From positions 96,077 to 160,076 of the forward strand of contig VXAY01001316.1 of NCBI GenBank assembly GCA_013399855.1: a DNA stretch of 64,000 nt. Reading direction: 5' to 3'. Source of the DNA: Oxyruncus cristatus (taxonomy: Eukaryota > Chordata > Aves > Passeriformes > Cotingidae). The translations under genes and the position numbers were made by a program. Under the pieces are notes generated by a model. The model saw nothing but the letters and a program-made list of their open reading frames with translations. It had not been told where the DNA came from and ran no database searches. Below, one piece after another: positions 31,902-44,295 of the stretch (its first letter is position 1; the number at the start of each line of letters is the position of its first letter).

Positions 31902-32152
31902 TCACAGAATCACAGAATATCCTGAGCTGGAAGGGGCCCACAAGGATCATCGACTCCAACTCCTGCCCTGGACACCCCAACAATCCCCTCCTGTCCCTCA
32001 GAGTGTTGTCCAAACCCTCCTGGAGCTCTGGCAGCCTTGGGGCTGTGCCCACTGCCCTGGGGAGCCTGGTCAGTGCCAACTACCCTCTGGGGGAAGAACC
32101 TTGTCCTGAGATCCAACCTAAATCCCCCTTCAGGCCGTTCCCTGGGCTCCTG
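31902..32152 (-). mobile_element. CR1 LINE 3' fragment with tail
   Basis: TCACAGAATCACAGAATATC tail, CTGGAAGGGGCCCACAAGGA, GACACCCCAACAATCCCCTC, CTCCTGGAGCTCTGGCAGCC and GGGGGAAGAACCTTGTCCTG. Intact canonical 3' end. Confidence 0.96.
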
Positions 32153-34956
32153 ATGCCTGGCTGCAGTGGGACCTTGCTGCCACTTCTCCGAGAGGGGAGA
32201 GCTGAGGGGGAGGATCGAGTCACACAACATCACTTCGGCTGCTTCCCAAGTCGCTCAAAGCCCAGTTTAGGGCAGTGAAGCAATCCCTGCAGCAGGGGGG
32301 GAATTCCTGAGCAGCAGGATGGGCTGGCTGGGGGTGCCTGTCAGAGGGACCACCTGGAGCCAGGGGAGCTCCCATTCGCTGCTGCCCAGGGGAGAAGGAT
32401 GGGGCTGGGGGTGGAGGGGGAGTCAGGAAGGATTAAGGAATGTCCTGCTGTGGGAACGAGCCTCTCACACATGTCTCTGGGACAGCAGTTGCTGCTGGGG
32501 TTTGCACCACCACTGCTGAGCTCTGAGGGGCTTCTGCCTCTGCTCAGAGCCCTGGAGGGGCCAGGCTGGGATGTTCATCAGGAGGCTCAGTGGAGCTTAA
32601 ATACCTCCTGCCTAAGCAGTAGCTGCAGGAGTGTTCAGCATCTGCCACTCTCTGCTTGGAAGGGATTTCCATTCCAGGTCCTGCTCCTCTGGAGACGCTG
32701 GCATTGCATTCCAGCGCAGCTGGGAAAGAGCTGCTGCTGGGAATCGTGTGCTGCTGGGCTGTGCCCTCCAGAGGAGGATGGAGACAAATGGCAGCACTAA
32801 CAGCTCGTGTGACCCAGCGGCCAGGACACCCGGGAGCAGCTGGAGCTGCCTGTGGGACGGGTGGATCCACAGGTCCATGTGGGTCACAAACCACCACACT
32901 GCCAGTCCCCCGCCCTGCCCAGAGCAGGGGAGGAGCAGATGGGTCCAACCCTTGCTCCTCCCAGAGGTGGGACACGGGTTGTGACACGGGGCTGAGGACC
33001 TGCAGCACTGATCTGCTCGGAACATCCCGATTGTCACGGCTGGTTTGGAGTGAAATCCGAACTGGAGGAGAACAGAAAACACCCAAAGCGTGTTGGAACC
33101 ATGAAATGCCTGAGCAGGTGTGAAGGGAACAGCACAGCGTTTCAGTGTGGAACTCTGCCTGGAAGAGCTGATTAACAGGTCACAGACTCCAAGGAGACAA
33201 CAGGGGGTTGTGCTGGCCCCTAATGCTACAAACTGATTTGGAAAGGTGGGGCTTGCAAAGGGGCACCTCCCGGCGAGACTGGTGAGTAACTGGGTCCTGA
33301 ACCAGCCTGAACAAGGCTCCGAGGAGTAACAACTGTGGCCCTGAGAACAGCAGGACTGGTGCGAGCAGTTGGGCTGCCTCCTGTCCCCTGCCTGTCCCCA
33401 GCACGCTGTGGGCTCTGCTCAGAGCCCCCCACCTCCTGGGACCTCCCAAACCCCACTGCTGAGCTCCAACCAGCCTTTCCTGCAGCACTTCTTTAGCTGT
33501 GCAGAGGCTTTGGAAGTCTTCTGTGACTTGTTCATGCTCGAATGAGTGGCCTTGGACTCTGCCTGGGACTGCATCCAGCCAGCAAATCCCTCCCCCCTCC
33601 CTGGCTGCTCAGCTGAGGAGTTGAGGGTCAGGAAACTTGATTTGAGACGCAGGTTTATAGTGTAAAACCCTCTCTGGCAAAGGTTCAAAGCAAAGGTCAT
33701 TAAGATGCAAGACACCTTCCCCTGGAGAAGGAGTTTGCTAATTAAAAATGCATTAATAAATCCAACGTTTCGGGCTCAGACAGAGTGAAGGAGCAGTCAG
33801 GAGTTATTAAGCAGAGTGGGGAGGCAGGACTAGATGAGGCCAAGTCCTGAGCACTGGGCACGTGGGGGATCAGGCTGAAAGGACTCACTGAGGTGGATTG
33901 TGCTGTGGATCGGGAAGGCAGGAGAGCCTGGGCACAACGTTGGAAGAGCACTGGTCTGCAACCTGGGAGGGGCCATGGCTGTGGTTGAGAGTCGGGAAAC
34001 AGCTGGAATCTGTGCCGTGCCACCTTCGCTGATGCCAAAATGGCCCAACTAGCCCTGGCTTGCTGTAGCCTCCCCACAAAGGCTGTGCTGCAAGAGGTGC
34101 TCCTGCACCACCTTCTGCCTGGTGCCAAATCCCTTCTTCCCGCGTGTGAATTTTGGCATCACATCCTGCCAGGGCCCTGGAAGGACTCGCTGAGCACCCA
34201 GACAGCTCAGGGAGCTCGAGGGGAGTGGAGGGGGCCCGGAGCAGGTTAAATGGTGGCACTGTCTCTGGGGTTAATGATGTCCCAGATGATGCTGCAGAGC
34301 ATTATTTACTGAGGACCCCAAGCAGGCAATCGCTCTTCGGGAGGGAGCCATCAATCTTGTTCCGTCTCAGCGATCCCATCACTGTTCCAGCGGGAGCAGC
34401 ACCGGGCTCTGCCTCTTCCAGGGACGGGGGGATGGATTTTGTTGTTGTTAGAGCAGAAGGATACACTGACAAACAAACCCTGGGGTTTGCTGCATCCTTC
34501 AGGGAGGAGCCCTGGGGAGGCTGATCATGGGGTCACCACTGGGGAGCTTCAGCCAGACCAGCTGCATGGGCATGGACAGACTTCGGAGGAAAGACCCAGA
34601 GCAAGGACACATCTCCTCAGCTCACAGCCACCTTTCCTGCCTGCACTGGAAGTTCTTCTCATGAAGATCTGCAGGCTCTGGCTGCTGAGGAGATTCCCAG
34701 TTTTCCTGCCCGCTCCCAGAGATCCAGGGGCTCTCTGTACCCATGAATTACCAGCCAATCCCACACCTGCTCAAGGGAATGGTTTTTCTAATAAGGTGTT
34801 TGTCAGGTTGAATTGCTACCAGAGACATTTGCCAGCAATTAATGCTTTCCATTAAAATCCCCACATGACAGGAGCAGAGGTGGGTCTTATTTATGGCACG
34901 GGCTGGCCTCCAACATCTGCTCACCACAGAGCTTGCCTGAGGACTGCTAGAGAGCT
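32153..34956. other. Single-copy sequence, no gene seen
   Basis: About 2.8 kb free of recognisable repeats. Moderate GC with many short overlapping frames. A donor-like GTGAGTAAC occurs at 33281 without a convincing partner acceptor. Confidence 0.5.
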
Positions 34957-35128
34957 CCACGGAATTATTAGGTTGGAAAAGACCTCTAAGATCATTGAGT
35001 CCAAGCATTAACCCAGCCCTTCCAAGCCCCTCACTAATCCCTGCCCCTGAGCAGCACATCTGCGTGGCTTTAGAACACTTCCAGGGATGGTGATTCCATC
35101 AGTGCAGCCTGTGCCAGTGCCTGACCAT
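34957..35128 (-). mobile_element. CR1 LINE 3' fragment
   Basis: TTAGGTTGGAAAAGACCTCT, AAGATCATTGAGTCCAAGCA and CACTTCCAGGGATGGTGATT are the boxes of the CR1 branch whose terminal box reads GGAAAAGACC. The left edge GGAATTATTA is a worn tail. The same branch recurs at 44023, 61208 and 63197. Confidence 0.93.
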
Positions 35129-35924
35129 GTGGAATGTGTCAGGCTCCCCTCATCTCCGTCTCCACCAGCTGGGAAAGCCTCTGAGGTCCGTGACTCCTGT
35201 CCCAGTGACCACGTGGAGCAGGAGAGTCTCATCCCTGACTCCAAGGGAGCCCCAAACCCTCTGATCCAGCCCCAGCCCCAGCCCTGCCAACATCTGGGTA
35301 AAGGTGCAAGCCCTGGCAGAGCTGGAGGGGGAGAGGGGTGGCCATGGAAAGACAAGCTGTGCAGGTGTGAGGGGACCATTCCCTGCTGGAAGGCAGCAGT
35401 GCCACCGAGGGATGTGCTCGGTGTTGACAGTTCCTGCTGGAGGCTCCCTGAGCAGAGCCAGGGATAAGGGCAAACACAGGTTCCGTGGGGAAACACAGGT
35501 TCCGTGACCCCCAGCTGTGCAGGAGGGTCACAAGCGACCTTCTGGAGCAGCTCCATTTTCTTCAGAACTATTGAAACTCTTCCCTCAGTCTGCCCCCAAC
35601 CTTCAGCTTCTTCCTTTGCTGGGAGATGTGACCTTCTCCTCCTTGGGAAGAGTCTTGGCTGGCTGGGAAAGGCATGTTTCTGTCCTGTCAACCTACTCTA
35701 GCCCTTCAGAGGGGGGTGACCATCGATAAATGGATTTTTCTTGGCTCTGGCCCTGCCCAGTTTAATTCTTTGATAATTTACTGGGCCATTCCCTGACATG
35801 CTGCTAAAATGGATAGCAGGGAGAGGCAGGAGAGGAGCCAGAACGTGTCTGTGGAGATGGGGGTCACGTCCTGATGGAGGAGGGGATGTCACCAGCTGCA
35901 ACCTACGTGGTGTCCAGAGAGGAT
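35129..35924. other. Single-copy sequence with a short tandem
   Basis: AACACAGGTTCCGTG occurs twice in succession at 35473-35507. Nothing else recognised. Confidence 0.5.
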
Positions 35925-36150
35925 TGTTGTTAATTGAATTGAAGAAGACAAATGGCCATTAGCTCAGTCTCCAAAGGACAATAACTGTACTAATAATGAA
36001 GCTGAACTCCCCACTCCTGATGCCCAGTATCCATGAAGTTATGTAATTGATGGAATATCATTAAGTAAGAGGAAAATGTCCAAACGCAGGCGGGGGGAGG
36101 AGGGAGTTTAGAGAATTTGCTGAGATCTGATGTTTACAACAAAACTTCAG
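35925..36150. promoter_or_regulatory. AT-rich island, possible conserved non-coding element
   Basis: Dense TAAT-type words: TTGTTAATTGAATTG, GGCCATTAGCTC, ACAATAACTGTACTAATAAT, TATGTAATTGATGG, CATTAAGTAAG. ACAAT resembles a SOX core. No open frame. The stretch contrasts with GC-rich flanks and looks like a vertebrate developmental enhancer; this is inference. Confidence 0.28.
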
Positions 36151-36788
36151 AGCCAGCTTTTCTGAAGCACAGAGACCTTTGAGTCTCATTTTTTATTCTC
36201 CTTCCCTGGTTTTTTTTTTTTTTGGAGCCAGGATTACATCCCAGGCAGTGATTGCAGGGACATTACACTCAAGTGATCAAAAGCTGGTTTGGTGCACCAG
36301 TGTCAGCTGCTGGAGGGACAAGGGGCTGTGATGAACGTTTGATATCTGCCCATCTCCCTTGATATGTATCCCAGGAGGGGGATGGGGACAGTGGGATCAG
36401 CCCCGCGTTCCCCTGACATTTCCGTGGCCTCTGGAGCCGGATTTCTCAAAGAGCTCCAGACCAGGTTTGCAGGGGGGATCACATTTGATGCTGCTTTGAT
36501 AAGCAGCCTTTTGACTGTGGGGCAGAGGAGCTTTTCCGTTCCAAACCACCAATTTGTCACAACTGAACCTTTTTGCGGGAATCTGCTCCCGGTGTTGGGC
36601 TGGAACTGAAGCTCCAAGCAAACCATGGCACCGTCCGTCCCACGTGCTGCCCTTTGGCCACCAGCCCCAAATCCCTCTGAGCGAGGAGGGTGAACTGGGG
36701 GCATCTTGGAGCTGCGGCTGTGACCCATGATGGTGATGAACTGACACATTGCTGGGTGTCAAGGCCATGAATTGTGTTCAGGGAATAA
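36151..36788. other. Single-copy sequence, no gene seen
   Basis: Holds a 14-T tract at 36210-36223. Otherwise nothing is recognised. Confidence 0.5.
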
Positions 36789-36925
36789 TGGAGTCATGGA
36801 ATGGTTTGGGCTGGAAGGGACCTTAAAGCTCATCTCATTCCACCCCCTGCCATGGCCAGGGACACCTTCCACTAGCCCAGGTTGCTCCAATCCCCGTCCA
36901 AGTTGGCCTTGGACACTCCCACCTT
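36789..36925 (-). mobile_element. CR1 LINE 3' fragment
   Basis: TGGAGTCATGGAATGGTTTG is the worn tail and start of the terminal box, then GGGCTGGAAGGGACCTTAAA, GCCATGGCCAGGGACACC and TTGCTCCAATCCCCGTCCAA. Confidence 0.95.
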
Positions 36926-39692
36926 TCCAACAGCCCGTGTTCCCTGTGCTCGTGGCACGACGTGGATCCTTGGGAGCATCTCCCAGAGCTGCAGAAGGCT
37001 GGTTAAAGGCACACGGGCTGCAGGACAAAGCCTTCCTCCCCCTGCTGAGGGTGCTGCAGGCAGCTGGGGAGGTGTCCAGGTAACTGGGCTTCCCTGGAAG
37101 CAGGAACACTGCTGCTATCCCAGAAACCTCATGCACAGCTTTCCATAACAATCCCGGCCTCGTAACTGCCTCCTCTCCAATAACACCTCCTCAGTGATTT
37201 CCCCCCAGGCTCTAAGGTTAAGTCATAGGAAACAATTTCTATTTTTAATAACATTTTTGCTAAATATCCTGTCCCTGACTTTCCCTGGAGGCTCGGAATC
37301 CATCTGCAATAAGGGGGCTTTAAAAGGGCTTTAATAATAAATATAATACCGCCATTCTTTTATGCTTGTAACTATTCATGCTTGACTGAATTCCCTGAGC
37401 TTTTTATGGGTCCGTTGAAATATATTGTGCAAGTCAAGGGCAGGCCTGGTTTTAAGCTGTTTGTGTTGCCCTGCTTTAATTCCTTTTATCCCCAGGTATC
37501 AGTGTGGATAATGTGGTCCTTACCCATGGGCAGCACAACCATGCCCAGACCCGACCTCGCTGTGCCCAGGGTGGGGAGAGCCCCGTTCTCCAAGAAAAAT
37601 GCAAAATTCTCCTCAAATATCCTTTCGGCCCTGCAAAGGAAAATGTTCCCTCCACATTCCTTTTATTTACACTTTGAGGTCAAACCACTTAGAGATCCTT
37701 TAATTTCGCCCTCTGCCGTTGCTTTGGAGACCCCTCAAGCAGCAAAGGTCCTCTCCCAGGGCTGAGCTGCCCTCAGCCGGGACCTGCACCCACCCATCCT
37801 CCCCCCACTGCTCCAGTCAAGCCCAGGTTTGAACTGTGCTGGAGGAGTTTCTGAGTTCTCCTTCTCCAGCTGCTGCTGTGGACCCTCTGTGGCTCCTTTC
37901 CTTGGACATTTTTCCCCTCAGAGCTGTTGGGTTCCATCTCTCTGTGCCCCCTTTCACCTCCTGCAGCACAGCCAGACTTGTGTTCTGCCCTACACGTGTC
38001 TTTGCTGAGCCGGAGTTTGTGGGAGCCAGGGAAGTCCTGGAGCAGAGGGAATTTGCCCTCTGAGCATGACAGGCAGAAAGATGGGAATTTCTGAACTAAT
38101 TTGCTGTAAACAATGATCCATAATAGGTCACTTCTCTCTTCAACAACTCAGCAATTAAATCCATCAGAGCCAGGGATGTAATTGGACTGCTGGCAGTCAG
38201 CACTCGTGAGCACTGGAGGAGCCCAGTCCTTCCAGTGATTTCCATCAAGCCGCTTTGGGGTGTTTTTGGCTGAGCTGTTGGAGCCCAGGATCCCCAGTGC
38301 CTCACCCAAGGGTTCTGGAGAACCCAAGGATGTGAGGGCTGAAGGTAAGGAGGAGGTGTGGGACACGCTCCTGAGGGTGAACCTTCATGCAGGGAGGGGT
38401 CCAGGGCTGGGCCCTGCTTAGCCCTGGGTCTGTTTGCTGTGATAAAGTGAAGTTGTGTGCTGCAGAAAGGCCTTTTCACTCTGAGAGAGCCCATCTGAGG
38501 GGGGGGGTCAAAGCAGGGGCTCTTGCTGGGGGTCTTGGAGGCTCTGCCTTCCCCCTGAAGGAGAAGGGTCAGTGAGGAGGAAGGTGGGAACCCTTTGCTG
38601 CTGCCTGGCCTGGGAGAGTTGTCCCGCTGGGGTTGGGGACCTCCTTGTAGTGTCTGGACCATCCCTGACCACCCTTATCGTGGCAATCCCAGGGGACAAA
38701 CTGCTGGAGGCTGGAGAGGCAAAAATAACTTAGGTCACTGATGACTTTGTTGCATCCAAGTCCAAAACCACCAGTGTGGACCCACCACTGAAGCAATTCC
38801 AGCCTGGAACTCTGACCAGGACTGGGTGGGAGACTGGTCTGTCCTCCCAGCAGGTAAGAAAGGGTTTTACTCACGCCTTAGTTTCATGACACCAAAGCAG
38901 CAGAACTTCTCCCAGTAAAAGAGAAAGAACAAATTTGTTAGGGAAAAAAAAAAATCCTTTAGATTCCCGAAAGCTGGGGCTGAACAGGAAAAGAAGTTCT
39001 TGAATGAGCATGTTTCTGATCCGAGGTCAGAAAGCATGAAGGAGCTCTTTGAGCTCAAACTCCAGAGCAGAGCCTTTGCCAAGATCAGCCTTTGCCTGAG
39101 GAGCTTGGCTTGGGGCCAGCCCTGGAGTCCTGCTGCCTCCTTGCTCAGCAGGTCTCTGGGGACAGATTGGGAGGATTTCAGGAGTGGCCAGTGGTGATAG
39201 AGGGTCTGTTTGAGGCAGCTCAGATCAGTCACCTTGAAATCCAGGGACTTTCACGTCGTTTCCAGCAGGACCATTAAGTCTCGGAGCCCATAAAACCGTT
39301 CACCCTCTTCTGCTGCGGCCTCTTGGTTCAGCCTCCCCCTCTCCCCTGACAAACTGCTCCATCCAGGAAGGTTTGGGTGAGTTACCCTGGATTTCAGCCA
39401 CCTCTGTTATTTTTCTCTATCAGATTATTTTGCCTGGCTTTTGAACACCCAAGTTCACTCTTGTTTCTGTAGTTTTAACGGCGAGGAGCTGATTTAGGGT
39501 TTTTTTCTGTCCCTCGTGGGTTTTCATTCACTGCTGTGAATTAAGCCAGGCCTTGCTGGGTCTTCCTTGTTGTAATGTGACGATCCCCTCACCTGTATGA
39601 GAACCCCAGATCCCCAGTATCCCGACCCTGTCCCAGTTAATTGTGTGGGGCTGCTGTTTCATTTGGACCCCAGCAGGAGCTTTTTGCTGCAG
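36926..39692. other. Single-copy sequence with AT-rich patches
   Basis: 37190-37430 is AT-rich (TTTTAATAACATTTTTGC, TTTAATAATAAATATAATAC) and may be a conserved non-coding element. A perfect donor consensus CAGGTAAGA lies at 38850, but the preceding segment is closed in all three frames from the nearest acceptor, so it would only fit a non-coding exon. Confidence 0.4.
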
Positions 39693-41424
39693 ACATTATT
39701 TTAGGAGCAAAGTAGATACTGTTGAGTTTAACAAACAATGTTTTTGGATGGATCAAACCCACCCAAATCCGGCTTTCTACAGAAATCCCAGGAGAACTCT
39801 GTATGTGCTGGTGTTGTCTGGCAGAATTTGCTTAGAGAAGTGCAAAACTTGTTTTATTATTGGAAAAACTGACTTGCAGGTAGGAAGAGTGATGATCATC
39901 CACTTTGGTGGACTGTTTTAAGGTCCTGTCTCTTCCCCACTGTCCCACCAAAACGTTGCTACTGTGATGGGTTTTACTAAAAAGTGGATTAAAAGGCAGA
40001 AGTTCAAGGAATAGAAAGTGCTGTGGGTTTTAGTGGGAAAAGCTTTGGTGGTGCCTTTAATTTCTACTGGGAAAAGACCTTTTTTTGGAGGTGTGCAGCT
40101 GGAATATCAAGTAGCCAGGTGTTTGGGCAGGGTGAGTGCTGGTGGCAGGGGACAGGCACAGGGGTTGGCATGGCTTGAACTCTCAGTTTTGTGAGTCAGG
40201 GGTGATTGTGGAGGTGTGGAGAATCCCCCTCCACCTCTGTGGTGGTGAGAGGGGGACACAGGTGACTCCAGGCTCTGGAGGGAGATGGGATGCACTTCAG
40301 GCGTGTTCTGGGAATCCCTCTGCAAAGCAGCAGGGATGGAGCTCGGTGGGACCTGAGACAAAAAGTAAGAGCTTCTGTCAGCCTGGGGTTCAAACCTGGG
40401 CCAGCTCAGAATTAGTGGTAATTCCTGATCTTCTCTGTAGCTCTTGTGCAGAGCATTTCCATTGAAATGCATGTCTGACCTCTCTCTCAGGCTGAATAAA
40501 TAAGCAATAAATTATTCAAAGGAGCATTTAACAAAGGTGGAAATTAAAACTTCCATCGGGGCAGGCAGTGGGCTCCTGGGAATGTTCAGCACTGGGCCAG
40601 CAGCAGGGTGGGGTGGGGAGCAGCCTGGAGGTCCCCAAGGCCTCAGATGTGGGAAGAACCACTCTCCTCCTCGTTGTAGCTTCCAATCCCAGTCCCTAAA
40701 AGAGGTGTAGGGGATGTGAGATGTTTCCTCCAAGGCAGGCAGGGAATTCCAATGCCTGGATGAAGCTGTGCAAGGGAGATGGGGAGTGGAGAAGTCAGAG
40801 ACACTCGTGTTGGCTCGTGATGAGAGAGGCTGAGACCTAAGCTTGGAGCAATCCCCGTTGCCCATGGGGGAAAAACGGGTATCTGCCAGCTCCAGTGTGT
40901 CTTGCTCCATCCCCTGAGGGAAGCAGGGCTGTTTCCAAACGAAAAGGGCAGGTGAGGAACTCGCTCCTGCTGTGTGGAGGTTGGGATGAGACAGAGGAGG
41001 AGACGTGGCAGCAGTGCCTTGTGAAGCTGTCTCACATCTGGTCATCGGGGGTGACTTTTATCCACTCCTGTCACCACTCCTGGCCAGAGCTGTGTAGGGG
41101 AAGGCCTCCAGGGCTTTCTGGCAGCCCTTCAAAGCAGGAGCCCTGAGGCAGGTTTGTCACAGGCCCTGTGCCAGGAGATAAAAGAGCCCCTGGGTCGTGT
41201 TGGAGCTGCTGTAACACTGATCTGCACTTCCTCCCTGGGATTAGGGCAGTGCTTGGAGCTGGGTGGACAACCCCTGCTGCTGCTGGCCAGGCTGGTTTGA
41301 GCAGTGACTGCCCTGGCACTGCTCCTGGGGGTCCTAAACCTCCCCTGTCCCCATCAGAACTGCTGTTGCTTCAGACCTGCTGCCACAACTGTGCTCCTTA
41401 ACTCGCTCCTGACTTCGAGCCAGA
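39693..41424. other. Single-copy sequence with an exon-like segment
   Basis: 39693-39879 is open in one frame and bounded by acceptor- and donor-like sites (discussed as a finding). The rest, to 41424, is moderately GC-rich with no CR1 and no recognised gene. Confidence 0.4.
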
Positions 41425-41885
41425 GAACCCCAGACTGCTTTGGGTGGGAGAGACCTTCAAACTCATCCAGTCCCACCCCCTGCCATGGGCAGGGACACTT
41501 CCCAGGGTGCTCCAAGCCCCTCCAACCTGGCCTTGGACACTTCCAGGGCTGGGGCAGCCACAGCTTCTCTGGGCAACCTGTGCCAGGGCCTCCCCACCCT
41601 CTGAGTAAAGAATTCCTCCCCATTATCCCATCTCTCCCTGCCCTCTGGCAGTGGGAAGCCATTCCCTGTGTCCTGTCCCTCCCTCCCTTGCCCCCAGTCC
41701 CTCTCCAGTTCTCCTGGAGCCCCTTTAGGCCCTGGAAGGGGCTCTCAGGTCTCCCTGGATCCTTCTCTTCTCCAGGGGAACCCCCCAGCTCTCCCAGCCT
41801 GGCTCCAGAGCAGAGGTTCTTCACCCCTCAGAGCATCCTTGTGACTTGTTTGAGCAGGCCCATGTCCTTCTGTTGCCTGATGTCC
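41425..41885 (-). mobile_element. CR1 LINE, about 460 bp of the 3' region
   Basis: Runs from a worn terminal box (TTTGGGTGGGAGAGACC) through GGGGCAGCCACAGCTTCTCT, GCCTCCCCACCCTCTG, TTATCCCATCTCTCCCTGCC and ATCCTTCTCTTCTCCAGGGG to GAGCAGGCCCATGTCCTTCT. The tail is lost. It is the longest minus-strand copy here. Confidence 0.93.
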
Positions 41886-42784
41886 TTTCTTATTTAATCA
41901 CTGTTTTAAATTGCTGATGATTGTTTTAGCTGACCAAATCCAGTGCACACCTGTGAAGTCAGTCTGGAGCCAAAGCCCCGAGCAGGGAGGGGTGGGGGTG
42001 GCTGGGGCTGCATCTTCCCTGCTGGAACCAGGGCAGCTTTTCCTCCTTGAGCCCGGGCTGCTGGTGGCTCTGGGTCATCAGGGGACTGTGTTTGAAGGAC
42101 TTGCTGCGGGTTGTGGTGCCCAGCAAGGCTGGATATGGGCGTTGGTTCCTCCTGCTGGGGGCCAGGGCTGTTCCCCCCGCCTCTGAGCCACATCGAATTC
42201 CTACCAGCGAGGTGAGTGATGTTTAAAAGCCAAAGAGTGGTATCAGTGTAGTGAGGAGACTGAAACCGGGGAGGATTTGTGGGACATTATTCCAAGTAGA
42301 GCCTTTATCACAGACTGCTTGGGAGGCAGGAAAACAGGGGCTGGGATACCCAGTTAGCCCAAAAAAGCAGCTCAGGCAGCCCGTGCCTGGCACTGATGGG
42401 TGACAGAATGAGTTGCAAAAGCTGAAGTCCATCAGAAGTGAAAAAAAAAACGTGCGGTGGGATAAAGATCTTTTCTTTAAAAAAAAGAAAACCAACCCCC
42501 ACTCACACAAAAAGAGCAGCTGTTCTTTTTCAGCGTGTCTGTAGCCCAAGGTCTTGCCGAGGGGATGGAAAACCATTTCAAAAGGTGGCAGGAAAAGTGT
42601 TCCTTTCATCAAGGATGGTAACAGAGCAGACTGGAAGCTCTGAGCGTGTGTTTTGTTTGATATTAGAGCACTTTGGGGGCAAAAAGGAGTTTCCTGAGAG
42701 AATATGGATCACTCCTAATGAAGGAATGTTTGCTCCAGTAGGGAGGAGGTTCTCCAGGGGGGCTGCAGGACATGGGCACTGGGC
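41886..42784. other. Single-copy sequence, no gene seen
   Basis: GC-rich to 42200, then AT-rich with poly-A/T tracts near 42440 and 42480. A donor-like GAGGTGAGT lies at 42209 without a supported exon. Confidence 0.45.
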
Positions 42785-42885
42785 TTTGGAGCTCCAGGGC
42801 TGGGGCAGCCACAACTTCTCTGGGCAACCTGTGCCAGGGCCTCCCCACCCTCACAGCGAGGAATTTCTTCCCAATTTCCAACCTT
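42785..42885 (-). mobile_element. CR1 LINE internal fragment
   Basis: GGGGCAGCCACAACTTCTCT, GGCAACCTGTGCCAGGGCCT, CCCCACCCTCACAGCGAGG and TTTCTTCCCAATTTCCAAC. The 3' terminal box and tail are missing. Confidence 0.9.
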
Positions 42886-44022
42886 TCAGTGCTTTTTAAC
42901 TCGGTGTGTAAACTTGACACACAAGTGCCAGGAAGCATCACCAAAACGGCAAGAATCCCACAGCAAGTGAGAGGCAACAATCAATAATTACTTTCATCTC
43001 TTCTGGTTTTCAGGCTGCTCTCCTTGCTTCTCTGATTTGCCAGGAGATTTCTGAACTCTTGGGAGCAGAACCGTGATTTATTTATTTTATTTTTTTTTCT
43101 CTTCAGAGAAAAAATTGCCACTGAGTTGCTGCTCATCTCTCTGCTCCAGTGAGGTCCATGGATTTCTCTCCCCGCCTTGGCTGCAGTGGGAGGACATTCG
43201 AGCTCTCCGCAGGTCTCATTTATTTCGAGGAATGCCCTGACCCCTCCAAGAAGAAAATTGGAGCTCCCTGCAAAGGTAGGGGTGGATCTCTCACAAGTGG
43301 TGAGTAAAATGGCAGCTGGAATGCTGAGCTTGCCCTTCTCCCCACCTCCATCCACCCTGAGGGATGTGCTGGGGGAATGGAATGTTGTTCCTTGGAAGAT
43401 TTCAGCATTTCACGTGGCGCCGCTTTGATTCTTTCCCCCCAGAAATTTGAGGACACTTCTTGGATTGGGCCAGGAAAATCATCCTGTCCAAAACTACCAG
43501 GTAGTTCCTATGGTATTTTAGGAGATATTAACGTGGCTTCCTGGAAGAGGCAGTCCAAGGAGCTGGGAATATGAAATATTCCAGGAGGCCATTGTAAAGC
43601 AAGGCACGAGGACTTTGCCATGGAGAATATCTTCTCTAAAGTAAGCCAGATAACTCCGGAATAAAAAGTAGCTATTAATATTAAAGTCAAGTGGTTCCTG
43701 GTGCTGTGGTCCCTGCTGAATCCAAATGCTTCCAGAAAGGAGGAAATTAAGAGGGATACTTTTGGCAGTTAGGACAGGAAATACCCCACTGGACCAACTG
43801 TGAAACCAGAGAGAGAGAATGTGCTGCTGGTGCTGTACCAAAGTCAGTAATTGCAGACTCTGCCTTTGTAAAGAAACAGGCATTTTGTAACACTGAATGA
43901 TCCTCTCTCTGAAAGAGCAGAGAATTTTCCCTACTTTAGGGTAAGAGAGGGGAGACAATCTAAAAAAGGCCTACTGATGAACTGAATCAGATTTTTCATG
44001 ACTGGCAGATTTTGTTTCTAAG
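42886..44022. other. AT-leaning single-copy sequence
   Basis: Contains an A/T-rich tract at 43078-43100 and TAAT-like words at 43660-43690. No gene or repeat recognised. Confidence 0.45.
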
Positions 44023-44295
44023 GAATCATAAAATCACTTAGGTTGGAAAAGCCCTCTAAGGTCACCCAGTCCAACCATTCCCCAGCACTGCCAAGGCCAC
44101 CGCTGCCCCCCGTCCCCAAGTGCCACGTCCACATTAAATCCTCCAGGGATGGGGACTCCACCACTGCCCTTAAATTTTCTTTTAATATTTGACAACTCTT
44201 TTGGTGAAGAAATTTTTTCCCTGATATTCCAACCTAAACCTTTCCTGGTGCAATTTGAGGCTGTTCCCTCTTGTCCCAGCTCGCATTGCAGAACC
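44023..44295 (-). mobile_element. CR1 LINE 3' fragment with tail
   Basis: GAATCATAAAATCACTTAGG tail, GTTGGAAAAGCCCTCTAAGG, CCACGTCCACATTAAATCCT, CAGGGATGGGGACTCCACCA and CCAACCTAAACCTTTCCTGG. An AT-rich stretch near 44170-44200 has diverged from the family. Confidence 0.94.

Noticed and set aside
31246..32079. 277-codon minus-strand open frame
   Set aside because: Its first part is the CR1 at 31902-32152 read in sense, giving the Gly/Leu/Arg-rich wording seen in other CR1 copies. The remainder shows no family and competes with plus-strand frames.
38600..38860. Possible exon ending at the donor CAGGTAAGA (38850)
   Set aside because: From the nearest good acceptor (CAATCCCAG, about 38692) all three frames are closed. 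It could only be a non-coding exon and there is no independent evidence.
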